Source of the DNA: UBA2185 sp964564625
GTDB taxonomy: Bacteria > Desulfobacterota > Syntrophia > Syntrophales > UBA2185
Reading direction: 5' to 3'
Length of the DNA: 64,000 bases
NCBI GenBank assembly: GCA_964564625.1
Contig: CAZMBE010000011.1
Coordinates: 1-64,000, forward strand
The notes beneath the pieces were generated by a model. The model had not been told where the DNA came from, did not search any database, and saw only the letters and a program-made list of their open reading frames with translations. Shown here in pieces: positions 8,843 through 16,951 of the stretch. The position numbers were made by a program, and so were the translations under genes. How positions within the stretch are numbered: position 1 is the first letter of the stretch; every line of letters starts with the position of its first letter.

Positions 8843-10933
8843 TCAAAGCGCGACAAAATCTTTTTTAGATACTTCCATAAACGTTACGAGAAACGATATT
8901 ATAATACTGCATACAAAACCAATAAACATAACCATTTTCTGATAAAACCAGATGTCATAAATTGGTAACATACTCAATTTAAACAAGATCAGGTTTACAT
9001 AAAAGACTACAATCGGCATCACAACAAGAGCGGCAGTGAAGATTATCGATATAAAAATTACATTTCTTTTCATAAATTTTGAGTAAAAACGCTTCATCCA
9101 TTGAATTGTCATCAGCTTTTTCATTTTTTGTTGTATCAATTCAAGTTCTTCAAAAATTGACTGTTTATTTTTCGACGCAATTATAAGTTCATCAACGTTA
9201 CTAAGTCCGATCCGCCGCCAATTTTCTCGGGCCATCCTTTGAAGCATTTCTAATTTGTCGTAAAGCGGCAATGCAATTTTTTTATTTGGATATTTCTCAA
9301 TAAAGTTCATATAGTTGCTTATTTGTTGGGTATATGTTAAAAGTGCTTCGGAGAGTTCTTTTTTGTAATCTCCTATTGACCGATGAATGTTTTTCATCAT
9401 TGACAAACCATGATACAGTACATCTACAAATCCGAAATAGCTCTCGGTAGCAGCCAATTTGTTGATCATCAACCAAGAGTCATCAGCCTCTTTTACCACA
9501 GCTTCAGAGTGACCAAATATTTTTTTAAGTTTTTTCAACTCATTCTCAGTTTCATGCAACACTCGTTTAGCGTCACCCTTGACGCTATTAAAAATTTCTA
9601 CAAGATGTGGATTAATACAATCAATAAATGCTTTTAGTTCCGGATCAATCAATGCGCAGAGGTAATAGTTTCTTTCGGTCTGTATGAGTTTGAGAAGCCT
9701 TCGGAGAGGTTCGTTTGAGACACCCCTGCGAAATTGTAATACTATATCGATATATATGGCCTCAGAACAATGAGGTTGTATGGTTAAGATTTCCTTTATT
9801 TTCTCCGCTGCTTTTTCTACGTTATCAGTTAATTCATAGATGCGAAAAAGGAGGAAATTAAGAAAAATTTTTTCAGGATCTGATCTGGCACATGAGAGCG
9901 CTTTATAGAAAGATGTCTCCGCGCAGAAAAGATCATTTTTTTCAATATTCAAGAAACCTTGTGCGCAGTATACTTTATAGTCATCTGGATCATCTTTTAA
10001 TGATTTATCCAGGAGGGATTCCGCCTTATGTAAATCTGAAACTCTAATACAATCCTGGGCGATCCATGTAATGCCGCTCCTGTTTCCTGTGCATATCCTG
10101 TTTTTCACATTATTCCATGGCTGATTTCCCGTATCCCAAATGGTTCGGAAAAACCTGAGCTGGAAAATTCTTTTGAGATCGTACAATGCCTGATGGGCGA
10201 GCAGTACATCATTATTACGATCATTCTCCAGGTCTTCATGAGTAGAGTTTGATTTAGCAAGATACTCAAAAAATATTTTGTTTATTTCCTCTAACGATTT
10301 ATACCCCAGTTTGTTTAGTGCGTTAGTGATTTCCGTCAGTTCTTTTGAGGGACACCTGTCAGCCAGATGTTTTTTGCTGCCACAATAATAACAGGGAGGA
10401 TAATTGCCTTGAATTAAGGCATCATGACACGGGAACAGATGCAACTTTTCTTCTTCACGATGATTTGTAGCAAGTTTGATGAATGACCCGGGTTTTTCGG
10501 TATTTTCTATTAGGGTAGGAAGGGATGGGCAATACTTTATGAGGATATTGTACGCACTTTGTGAAATGTAGATACTCCCTGTTTCCATCTCATCCCATGG
10601 TATGTGCATATCCTGGAGAGTGATTTTATCTGCCCATAGATAGCTTCCTGAGTCAATAACAATATATGCAGGGGTAAAGGATGCTCCCTCTTCTTTTTTA
10701 AAGTTATCATGTACATACAATGCAATGCTTGACGCGACATCTAGTATTGAAGGATAATTTTTCAGAATTACTACGACAGAATTATCGGAGAGTACGGTCC
10801 ACTTTTCTATCGTATCTCTCCATAGTTCATTATTGATATTGAAGTATTCAAGCCACGCTTTCTTAAACACTTCATCTGCCAATTCCCACAAAGGCTTTAT
10901 GTAAAGTACGGTCGTCTTACCATGGTCTGTCAT
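8843..10933 (-). CDS. TPR membrane protein with CCHC zinc knuckle
   Basis: A 696-residue protein that I do not recognise as a named family. Residues ~1-150 faintly resemble a degenerate class III nucleotide-cyclase/CHD fold (GSIYISQSAYNIL, preceded by an alternating strand/helix pattern); this is weak. At residues 181-194 is an exact CCHC zinc knuckle, C-x2-C-x4-H-x4-C (C181, C184, H189, C194). TPR-like helical repeats follow (~300-420), then a long helical, probably coiled-coil stretch (~430-620), then two C-terminal membrane segments (FISIIFTAALVVMPIVVFY and MFIGFVCSIIISFLVTF). No signal peptide is seen, so the bulk should face the cytoplasm. A purine-rich TGGGATGA lies before the ATG. It is convergent with the phosphohexomutase gene and alone on its strand. 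Confidence 0.72.
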   Translation of the reverse strand: MTDHGKTTVLYIKPLWELADEVFKKAWLEYFNINNELWRDTIEKWTVLSDNSVVVILKNYPSILDVASSIALYVHDNFKKEEGASFTPAYIVIDSGSYLWADKITLQDMHIPWDEMETGSIYISQSAYNILIKYCPSLPTLIENTEKPGSFIKLATNHREEEKLHLFPCHDALIQGNYPPCYYCGSKKHLADRCPSKELTEITNALNKLGYKSLEEINKIFFEYLAKSNSTHEDLENDRNNDVLLAHQALYDLKRIFQLRFFRTIWDTGNQPWNNVKNRICTGNRSGITWIAQDCIRVSDLHKAESLLDKSLKDDPDDYKVYCAQGFLNIEKNDLFCAETSFYKALSCARSDPEKIFLNFLLFRIYELTDNVEKAAEKIKEILTIQPHCSEAIYIDIVLQFRRGVSNEPLRRLLKLIQTERNYYLCALIDPELKAFIDCINPHLVEIFNSVKGDAKRVLHETENELKKLKKIFGHSEAVVKEADDSWLMINKLAATESYFGFVDVLYHGLSMMKNIHRSIGDYKKELSEALLTYTQQISNYMNFIEKYPNKKIALPLYDKLEMLQRMARENWRRIGLSNVDELIIASKNKQSIFEELELIQQKMKKLMTIQWMKRFYSKFMKRNVIFISIIFTAALVVMPIVVFYVNLILFKLSMLPIYDIWFYQKMVMFIGFVCSIIISFLVTFMEVSKKDFVAL

Positions 10934-11493
10934 TATTGTTTCATCCCAGATAAGATTATACTCATGAAGGCCATCAAGAGGACCACCATCTTCTTTATGC
11001 TTTCGTGATCATGAATATTTGAGGTCTTATTATGGATCCGTCGGCGCACACTATTCTCTTCATTATTTCGTTTCATGATCATCTCCATCTTGATAATAAT
11101 TATCGACAATATCCGATTCAGCTTTAACCTTTATTGGAAATCTCTGAATTATGTATATCTTACGTTCGAACTTATACGATTTTATATGGTTATAAAATAT
11201 ATGTTTTTACCTAATAAACTACACATAATAAATTATAAGGTAAAATTGTTCATTATCGCGTATAACTAGTGGTATAAATTAGCTCATTCCCTAGACATTC
11301 TCTTCATACGTTTCTCGCACACTACAGGATATCATTTGTTTTGCCATTGTCCAACATTGCTTTCGTAATTGAACCTCTCTGCAGTGAGCTACGGGGAACC
11401 ATCAACCCTTAAGGGATACTATTATTACCCATTCGCTCGCTACCGGATTCATGGGTGATTGAGACGGTTTCTTTAAAGAAAGGAGGGAGGGAA
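10934..11493. promoter_or_regulatory. AT-rich intergenic region with structured leader of zinc-ribbon gene
   Basis: The left half is very AT-rich and must hold the promoter of the minus-strand TPR gene; no clear hexamers can be named. The right 100 bases contain three self-complementary elements in a row: CCCTTAAGGG (11406-11415), ACCCAT/ATGGGT (11427-11432 and 11451-11456), and TTTCTTTAAAGAAA (11468-11481). The last abuts the Shine-Dalgarno sequence of the small gene. This looks like a folded 5' leader, but it matches no riboswitch class I can name. Confidence 0.35.
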
Positions 11494-11718
11494 ATGGCCA
11501 CAAGATGTAAAGATAACAATTGGACGCCTAATAAGCCGAAATTAACGCCTTGTATATGCCCAAGGTGCGAGATGAAACATGAAAGAATGTTTTTTTGGAC
11601 TGGAAAAGTACCAGCAAAGAAATTTTGCTTATCCTGCGAACAAATTGCATTAAGGGATTACACATCTGAGACATATACGTTCGGTTACCTGGATAAGGAT
11701 GAATCAATGTTATATTGA
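11494..11718 (+). CDS. Small zinc-ribbon protein
   Basis: A 74-residue protein with the four-cysteine pattern CPRC ... CLSC, about 21 residues apart, typical of a zinc ribbon; another Cys precedes the first pair (CICPRC). No function is known to me. I chose ATG 11494 because AGGAGGGAGGG lies directly upstream; the frame is open from 11455 but has no ribosome site there. The protein is lysine-rich at its start and has no membrane segment or signal peptide. Nucleic-acid or protein binding is the usual role of such ribbons, but nothing here shows a partner. Confidence 0.65.
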   Translation: MATRCKDNNWTPNKPKLTPCICPRCEMKHERMFFWTGKVPAKKFCLSCEQIALRDYTSETYTFGYLDKDESMLY

Positions 11719-11840
11719 ACTTCTGAAATAATTACAAATATAGCGGTAAAACAATATTGTGATTGTCTTAACCTATACTTGAGGCAGTATCACATTACGT
11801 AACGATCCGCTTCGTGGCTACACCTGCAATGTATCGAAGG

Positions 11841-12749
11841 TTACCGGGGTTGTGTCTGCAAAAATTTTTCTTCGGGAGTTGGTTCTTTCATTTCTTTTAA
11901 AGTCTTCTCGAACTCACTTACGCCTTTTTTGTTCCCCGGAATTTGCTTGCCTGAGGTTTCGTTGAGCCGCTGGTCGATCGGAGCTGATCTTTCCCTGAAA
12001 AACATCACGCGCAGCCAGGGTTTTGAAGCATATCCCGTTTCCCCTCTGCCGTAACCCAAACCCCCTACAGCTACATTCCCATATCCTTCCCCGCTGTGCG
12101 TATTGCTGGAATAGGAAAGGGAGTTAAAAAGGCCGATGGACCATCCCTTCGACGCCTGGACAAGGGCTGCCCCTTCCTGAAAAGTCATGATATCGGCTCC
12201 AATGTTCAACCCCTCCTTGATGGCCATGCCCAGAACGTGTTCCGAGACGGTGTCCACATCGAGGGACTTATAGTTACCGAGCCCAATAATCTCGTATTGC
12301 TGTCTTAATTTGTCTTTTTCCTTTGGATCTGGATAAATCCGCAATAGATACTTTGGCTCCCTCACACTTTCGTGGAGATAGCAAGTGGTCAGCACCCTCA
12401 TCTTTCCACCGTTTTTTAAGAGTTCATCGGCATCAGTCATGGTGTAAAGGTTTTTATAGGCAAGCATGCCGATGATGCTCCCATAGTTTCCGTCGGTGAC
12501 GGGAGGTGCGAAATGCGAAGGGGTCGGAAGCGTTGGCGGAAGGGGATTATTCCCGGGGATAGCGAAACCTCTGATCGGGGTTGAAGAAGGGAATGTGATA
12601 GTCTGATTCCCGCTCACGAGCTCCTGAACGTTGTTGATGGCTTGGTCCTGAGAGGCGGTGGAGGAGGATTGCGCGATGGCCTCTCCATGCATTCCTAAAA
12701 GGAAAAACAGAATTCCAATGACAAAAAGCAGTCGTGTTTGCATTTTCAT
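11841..12749 (-). CDS. Secreted protein of unknown function
   Basis: A 302-residue protein with a clear Sec signal peptide (basic start, hydrophobic core VIGILFFLLGM, likely cut after AIA). The mature part begins Ser/Thr/Gln-rich, then proline-rich (PLPPTLPTP). A folded region with IRPDP-like and GGLGYGRGETGY segments follows, and the tail is charged. I recognise no family. It lies 84 bases downstream of the gapped secreted-protein gene on the same strand, so the two are probably co-expressed. An AGGAGAGA lies before the ATG (minus strand, about 12750-12760). Export to the periplasm or surface is supported; function is not. Confidence 0.7.
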   Translation of the reverse strand: MKMQTRLLFVIGILFFLLGMHGEAIAQSSSTASQDQAINNVQELVSGNQTITFPSSTPIRGFAIPGNNPLPPTLPTPSHFAPPVTDGNYGSIIGMLAYKNLYTMTDADELLKNGGKMRVLTTCYLHESVREPKYLLRIYPDPKEKDKLRQQYEIIGLGNYKSLDVDTVSEHVLGMAIKEGLNIGADIMTFQEGAALVQASKGWSIGLFNSLSYSSNTHSGEGYGNVAVGGLGYGRGETGYASKPWLRVMFFRERSAPIDQRLNETSGKQIPGNKKGVSEFEKTLKEMKEPTPEEKFLQTQPR

Positions 12750-12833
12750 CTCTCCTGCTCTTGCCTGCGGGAGCTGCTACACCCCCGCAAGCAAGAATTT
12801 AATGGTTCCTTTAACCTTTTTTGACATGAGGGT

Positions 12834-13384
12834 TTAAGGTGTACCGACCTTCAAATTAAGCGTTTGCGTGCCGGTATAGGCCGTGCCTCCGTTCACATTC
12901 CCTAGTCCACTTGGAGTCGTAAGATTTACGCTATAGTTATAGCTTGCAGTCTGAGTCTGATTGAGGCTGCCAGACGCAGGGGCTACAGTACCTATGTCGT
13001 TTGCTGTAACACAAATCGCCAAACCTCCCATAGTGGTCATTTCAATACCCCCCTGCGCAAGGGGGCCTTTCATGGTGGTAGTGTTTTCGCTTTGATAATT
13101 CGCAAAATCGAAATTGCCCTTCGACTGAATCATACCGCACGATGGACCCGTACAGGGTGCCACGTCACCCGCCACGTTTCCGTACACAGACCATTCTCCC
13201 GTTTTCCCGGTCGTNNNNNNNNNNNNNNNNNNNNNNNNNNNNNNNNNNNNNNNNNNNNNNNNNNNNNNNNNNNNNNNNNNNNNNNNNNNNNNNNNNNNNN
13301 NNNNNNNNNNNNNNCACACGCCGAGGCCACCATCGGAAGCGCCAAAAACATGACGGCAAAGCAGCAAATCATTATTTTCTTCAT
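12834..13384 (-). CDS. Secreted protein gene interrupted by assembly gap
   Basis: The N-terminal part is a signal peptide (MKKIMICCFAVMFLALPMV, likely cut near ASA-C), starting at ATG 13384 with GAGGAGAT upstream. The C-terminal part (12834-13214) encodes a Ser/Thr/Gly/Asn-rich, beta-strand-like sequence with CTGPSC, possibly a disulphide, and no known domain. The two parts are in different frames across the 100-N gap, which is expected if the N run is a placeholder rather than a measured length. Missing sequence therefore prevents any statement on size or domain content. It sits upstream of another secreted protein on the same strand and divergent from the TPR gene. Confidence 0.6.
13215..13314. 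other. Assembly gap of 100 N
   Basis: Exactly 100 N, a conventional scaffold placeholder. The true length and content are unknown. Confidence 0.99.
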
Positions 13385-13805
13385 ACAGTATCTCCTCTCA
13401 TTTTTTTTCAACAATTTTCTTTAATAAACAAAATCCTGGGTCTTAAATATTTATTGCTCTCTATGTTTTTTCATCACCTCCCTTCTTCTCCCATCAAGTT
13501 GTAGCGCTTTGATGATTTGATGAAACAGCGTATTTCCCCTGAGGAGATATTTGTTTCATTTGCTCATTCTTTTTGTTTGAAATGAGTTTAACGAAACAAT
13601 TATTTCCGTTTCTATTGATGTAAGACAGGTTAAATAGTTGACCAACGCTTAGCTGAACTCTGACTTCATGGAATTCCTAATCAGAGCAATACAAAATTAT
13701 GAGAAACATAGACACCAGAATATAATTCAAATTTCATACCATACACTTAACATTATGATATGATACAATAATGTTGAAATTTCTATGTTTACAATAGCAT
13801 ATAAA

Positions 13806-13821
13806 TGTAAGTAATTCCGAC
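13806..13821 (+). promoter_or_regulatory. TTCCGAC motif, copy 1
   Basis: TGTAAGTAATTCCGAC, followed by ACTTTTA. Near-identical to copies 2 and 3, all intergenic and beside exported-protein genes. A binding site is inferred from recurrence alone. Confidence 0.4.
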
Positions 13822-13895
13822 ACTTTTAATGGGCGGCATCGAGGCTTTTTACCGATTCGATAAGAAAATGAGATAGTTGTACTATTTCCTAAAAC

Positions 13896-13911
13896 TGTAA
13901 AGTATTCCGAC
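13896..13911 (+). promoter_or_regulatory. TTCCGAC motif, copy 2
   Basis: TGTAAAGTATTCCGAC, followed by GATTTTA. Lies 90 bases after copy 1 in the same direction and about 230 bases before the TPR gene start. Confidence 0.4.
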
Positions 13912-14144
13912 GATTTTAGGGCAATGTCTTAATAAATACATTGTAGTATAATGTATTATATTTTAAAAAGGCAAATTTATCATAAGCTTTATGATTCGAT
14001 ACTGCCTCATCTTCATTCATGTTGTCATGTTTTCTGATTCTGCTCATCTGTATGATATTTCAATCGAGAGTCGATAACCGTCTTGTGATTTCCATATGTG
14101 TGATGTATAAAGATATCAACAATTCCTTAAAGAGGGACACCTTG

Positions 14145-16496
14145 ATGAAATCCACTCTGATGCGAATTACGTTAATCTCCCTTCTATGCATCGTAATCAT
14201 TCCCAATTTCACATCTGCTGAAATAAGAACCTTCGTGAAAGAATATACCTATCAGGAAAGTGAGTATGACAGCAGGAACTCAAGCAGGACAATCGCCCTG
14301 AGGGAGGTAAAAAAGCTTCTCCTGGATGAGCTGGGTACCTACCTTGAAAGCGTGAAAGAGGTTCAAAACTTTCAACTCACGAAAGATCAGATTGTCACTC
14401 TCACAGCGGGAATTGTGCAAACGGAGATAATTGATGAGAAGTGGGATGGCAGGATTTACCGTCTGAGGGCAAGAATTGCAGCAGATTCCGGCAGTGTTAT
14501 AAAAAGTATCGATGCTCTCAGAAGTGACCGCGAAAAGACAAAGGAACTGGATACGGTATGGGCAAGGGCTGATGAACAGTTACGGGAAATTGATAGAATA
14601 AGGCAGGAGTCGGCAGCGGCTATTGATGAGGTACGTGCCAAGAAGAAAGTCGCCTATGATGATATTATTAGCAGGATTAAAGCGATTGAGTGGTTTGAAA
14701 ACGGATTGGCATCCGGTATGTCAGGAAACCACAACAAAGCCATCGATAACTTCACTCTGGCCATAAATCTCGACCCGAAGTTTGCAATTGCCTTTAATAA
14801 CCGGGGCAATACTTACATCAATCTCGGCAACCACGTACGGGCAATTGAAAATTATAACAAGGCCATAGAAATCAACCCAGAATATGCAGAGGCCTTTGGT
14901 AACCGTGGTGTCGCCCATTACAACCTCGGCAACCACAGACAGGCAATTGATGATTTTAATAAGGTCATCAAGCTCAACCCAAACTACGCACATGTATATT
15001 ATAACCGTGGTCTTGCCTATGGCAACCTCGGCAACCACAGACAGGCAATTGAAGATTATAACAAGGTTATAGAGTTAAACCCGAAGCTTGCAATTGCCTA
15101 TTATAACCGGGGTAATACCTACATCAACCTCGGCAACCACGGACGGGCAATTGAAGATTATAACAAAGCTCTAGAAATCAACCCAGAATATGCAGAGGCC
15201 TTTGGTAACCGCGGTGTCGCCAATTACAACCTCGGCAACCACAGACAGGCAATTGAAGATTTTAATAAGGTCATCGAGCTCAACGCAAACTACGCACATG
15301 TATATTATATCCGCGGTAATGCCTATGGCAACCTCGGCAACCACAGACAGGCAATTGAAGATTATAACAAGGCCATAGAACTCAACCCGAAATATGCAGA
15401 GGCGTATTATAGCCGCGACCTTGCCCATAGGAAATTGAATGAGCAAGATCGAGCGAAAGGACATGAATCTTTCAATCTTCAAGAATTGATACGGGAAGCT
15501 GAGGCTTTCTCTCGAAAAGGTAATTATGAAGAAGCAATCAAAATGTATACTCTGGCAATTTCTTTAAGTCAGAATAATATGATTTTATATCAGGGCCGTG
15601 GCATAGCTCATGAAAAACTGGCAAACTTCAAAAGTGCGCTTAATGATCTAAACCGAGCCATTGAACTGAATCCCAACAACGTACTTTCCTATATGCTGCG
15701 TGCGAATAATTATGTAAATCTCGGCAATGACGAAATGGCGATACGTGATTACAGTCACGCTATTCGCTTAGCTCCTGATAATGCTGATGCTTATCACTTC
15801 CGTGGATTCAGGCGGGTCATTGTCAACGACACACCGAGTGCCCTTGAGGATTTTGCAAAGAGTTGTGAGCTGGGTAATACGGAAGCCTGCAAAGATGCTT
15901 CTAAGTTAAAAAAAACAATAACCGACGTTGCTTCGTCATATGAACCAGAAAGTCGGCTCTATGCGGAGAGCAGAAAGTTGAGATCAGTGTATTGGCTTAA
16001 TAAGGGCATCAAGTTTGAAAAAGCCGGTGATTACCAGGAAGCAATAGATGCATTTACTAAAGCCATAGAACTTAATCCCCAATACGCAGAAGCATATTCT
16101 CATAAGAGTGAAGCTTATAAGAGATTGAATAAACGGCGGCATGCATATAATGATGTTGCAAAGGCCTCAGACCTTAAAGGACCTGCCCTCGGCAAGGCTA
16201 AAGTATATATCCATTACGCTAGAGAAAAAGATAAAAAAATCGCGGAGGATTTTGCTGTTTTTTTAAAGCGCAAGGGATATGCTTCCGTGGAGACTGAAAA
16301 GATTCGACACGGGAAGAGGGATATCCGTTATTTTCATGACGAGGATGAAGAATCGGCGCTGCTTCTCAAACAACACCTTGACGATTTTATCGTGAGTTCG
16401 GCCACTATTGCGAAGTTTACCATGCAAATTAAAAATTTGAGCACACGTTATCCTCACGCACAAAAGGGTGCAATTGAAATGTGGGTGTTTTTTTAG
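14145..16496 (+). CDS. Exported TPR protein with recently amplified repeats
   Basis: A 783-residue protein starting at ATG 14145 with AGAGGGA upstream. It has a signal peptide (hydrophobic ITLISLLCIVIIP, cut near TSA), then a ~110-residue N-terminal domain somewhat like those of outer-membrane/flagellar accessory proteins (weak), then a coiled coil (~150-185). At least a dozen TPRs of 34 residues follow (consensus NLGNHRQAIEDYNKAIELNP), interrupted by a linker near residues 435-455. The C-terminal ~100 residues (AKVYIHYAREKDKKIAEDF onward) resemble LytR_C/SPOR-like domains with a YIHYA strand. Within the TPR block a unit of three TPRs (306 bp) is repeated nearly identically. The frame is open further upstream (14019), but homology to a signal peptide fixes the start. 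Likely periplasmic scaffold; partners unknown. Confidence 0.8.
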   Translation: MKSTLMRITLISLLCIVIIPNFTSAEIRTFVKEYTYQESEYDSRNSSRTIALREVKKLLLDELGTYLESVKEVQNFQLTKDQIVTLTAGIVQTEIIDEKWDGRIYRLRARIAADSGSVIKSIDALRSDREKTKELDTVWARADEQLREIDRIRQESAAAIDEVRAKKKVAYDDIISRIKAIEWFENGLASGMSGNHNKAIDNFTLAINLDPKFAIAFNNRGNTYINLGNHVRAIENYNKAIEINPEYAEAFGNRGVAHYNLGNHRQAIDDFNKVIKLNPNYAHVYYNRGLAYGNLGNHRQAIEDYNKVIELNPKLAIAYYNRGNTYINLGNHGRAIEDYNKALEINPEYAEAFGNRGVANYNLGNHRQAIEDFNKVIELNANYAHVYYIRGNAYGNLGNHRQAIEDYNKAIELNPKYAEAYYSRDLAHRKLNEQDRAKGHESFNLQELIREAEAFSRKGNYEEAIKMYTLAISLSQNNMILYQGRGIAHEKLANFKSALNDLNRAIELNPNNVLSYMLRANNYVNLGNDEMAIRDYSHAIRLAPDNADAYHFRGFRRVIVNDTPSALEDFAKSCELGNTEACKDASKLKKTITDVASSYEPESRLYAESRKLRSVYWLNKGIKFEKAGDYQEAIDAFTKAIELNPQYAEAYSHKSEAYKRLNKRRHAYNDVAKASDLKGPALGKAKVYIHYAREKDKKIAEDFAVFLKRKGYASVETEKIRHGKRDIRYFHDEDEESALLLKQHLDDFIVSSATIAKFTMQIKNLSTRYPHAQKGAIEMWVFF
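14800..15420 (+). repeat. Higher-order DNA repeat inside TPR gene (102-bp units, 306-bp period)
   Basis: TPR units of 102 bp recur with a superperiod of three units. For example, AATATGCAGAGGCC-like sequence begins at 14881 and again at 15187, exactly 306 bases apart. The intervening units also correspond in order. The DNA-level identity implies recent in-gene duplication. Confidence 0.8.
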
Positions 16497-16628
16497 CGGG
16501 ATACATGACCGATATCACATCAGCCAGATACATATCAAACTGTCAGACTTCTTTACAATATATAATTATACTTTATATATTTGTATTCATTTATTTATTT
16601 ATTTTTACAACCATTCATCCTTGAAGGT

Positions 16629-16644
16629 GTCGGAATCTTTTACA
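16629..16644 (-). promoter_or_regulatory. TTCCGAC motif, copy 3
   Basis: On the minus strand it reads TGTAAAAGATTCCGAC, then ACC. Same core and spacing as copies 1 and 2, but inverted, about 310 bases before the PEP-CTERM gene. Confidence 0.4.
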
Positions 16645-16864
16645 ATCTCTATATTTGGCATATGTAGGTGTATTTATTATCATATTACTTTATTTAGATC
16701 CTTTCATTTTCTAAATTGACGGATTATTTTACATATTTAAAAGTGCTTTTTGATTTCCTGCCTCTTTCAATCTGAGTAGTAAAAAATCATAGAGTTATAT
16801 AACTAACCAATATAACAATAAGTTATATCATATTGTAATACATATGTTGTTCTATTCTGATATA

Positions 16865-16880
16865 TGGCATACACATTGTA
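16865..16880 (+). promoter_or_regulatory. Sigma-54-like -24/-12 promoter of PEP-CTERM gene
   Basis: TGGCAT-ACACA-TTGTA matches the TGGCAC-N5-TTGCA layout, with GG and the -12 dinucleotide 10 bases apart. The -12 GC is GT here. It lies 72 bases before the ATG. PEP-CTERM genes in some bacteria are RpoN-dependent through PrsK/PrsR (established for Zoogloea); use here is inferred. Confidence 0.4.
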
Positions 16881-16951
16881 TATAGTTGTATTACATTCGT
16901 GAATACAATTGTTTCACAAAATTTAAAAAAATTTGAATGAGGAGGTTATTT

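Larger units (their letters stand above)
13385..14144. promoter_or_regulatory. AT-rich divergent regulatory region with two TGTAA/TTCCGAC motifs
   Basis: This 760-base spacer separates the divergent secreted-protein and TPR genes. It holds two direct copies of one motif, TGTAAGTAATTCCGAC (13806-13821) and TGTAAAGTATTCCGAC (13896-13911), 90 bases apart and in the direction of the TPR gene. A perfect inverted repeat, ATAGT/ACTAT (13873-13877 and 13881-13885), lies between them. No gene is seen; the region is otherwise AT-rich. Confidence 0.45.
16497..16951. promoter_or_regulatory. AT-rich region upstream of PEP-CTERM gene
   Basis: A 455-base spacer with no gene. It contains the third TTCCGAC motif in reverse orientation (16626-16645), a 12-base palindrome AGTTATATAACT (16793-16804), and a sigma-54-like element at 16865-16880. 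The remainder is poly-AT. Confidence 0.4.

Noticed and set aside
11075..11269. 64-codon forward frame of mostly Ile, Tyr, Phe
   Set aside because: Composition simply follows the AT-rich spacer; no start signals.
14800..15420. Possible CRISPR-like array
   Set aside because: The regular repeats are codon-periodic TPR units in an open frame with no spacers.
14721..15482. Long reverse and alternative forward frames across the TPR block
   Set aside because: Shadows created by the tandem 102-bp repeats of the real TPR gene.
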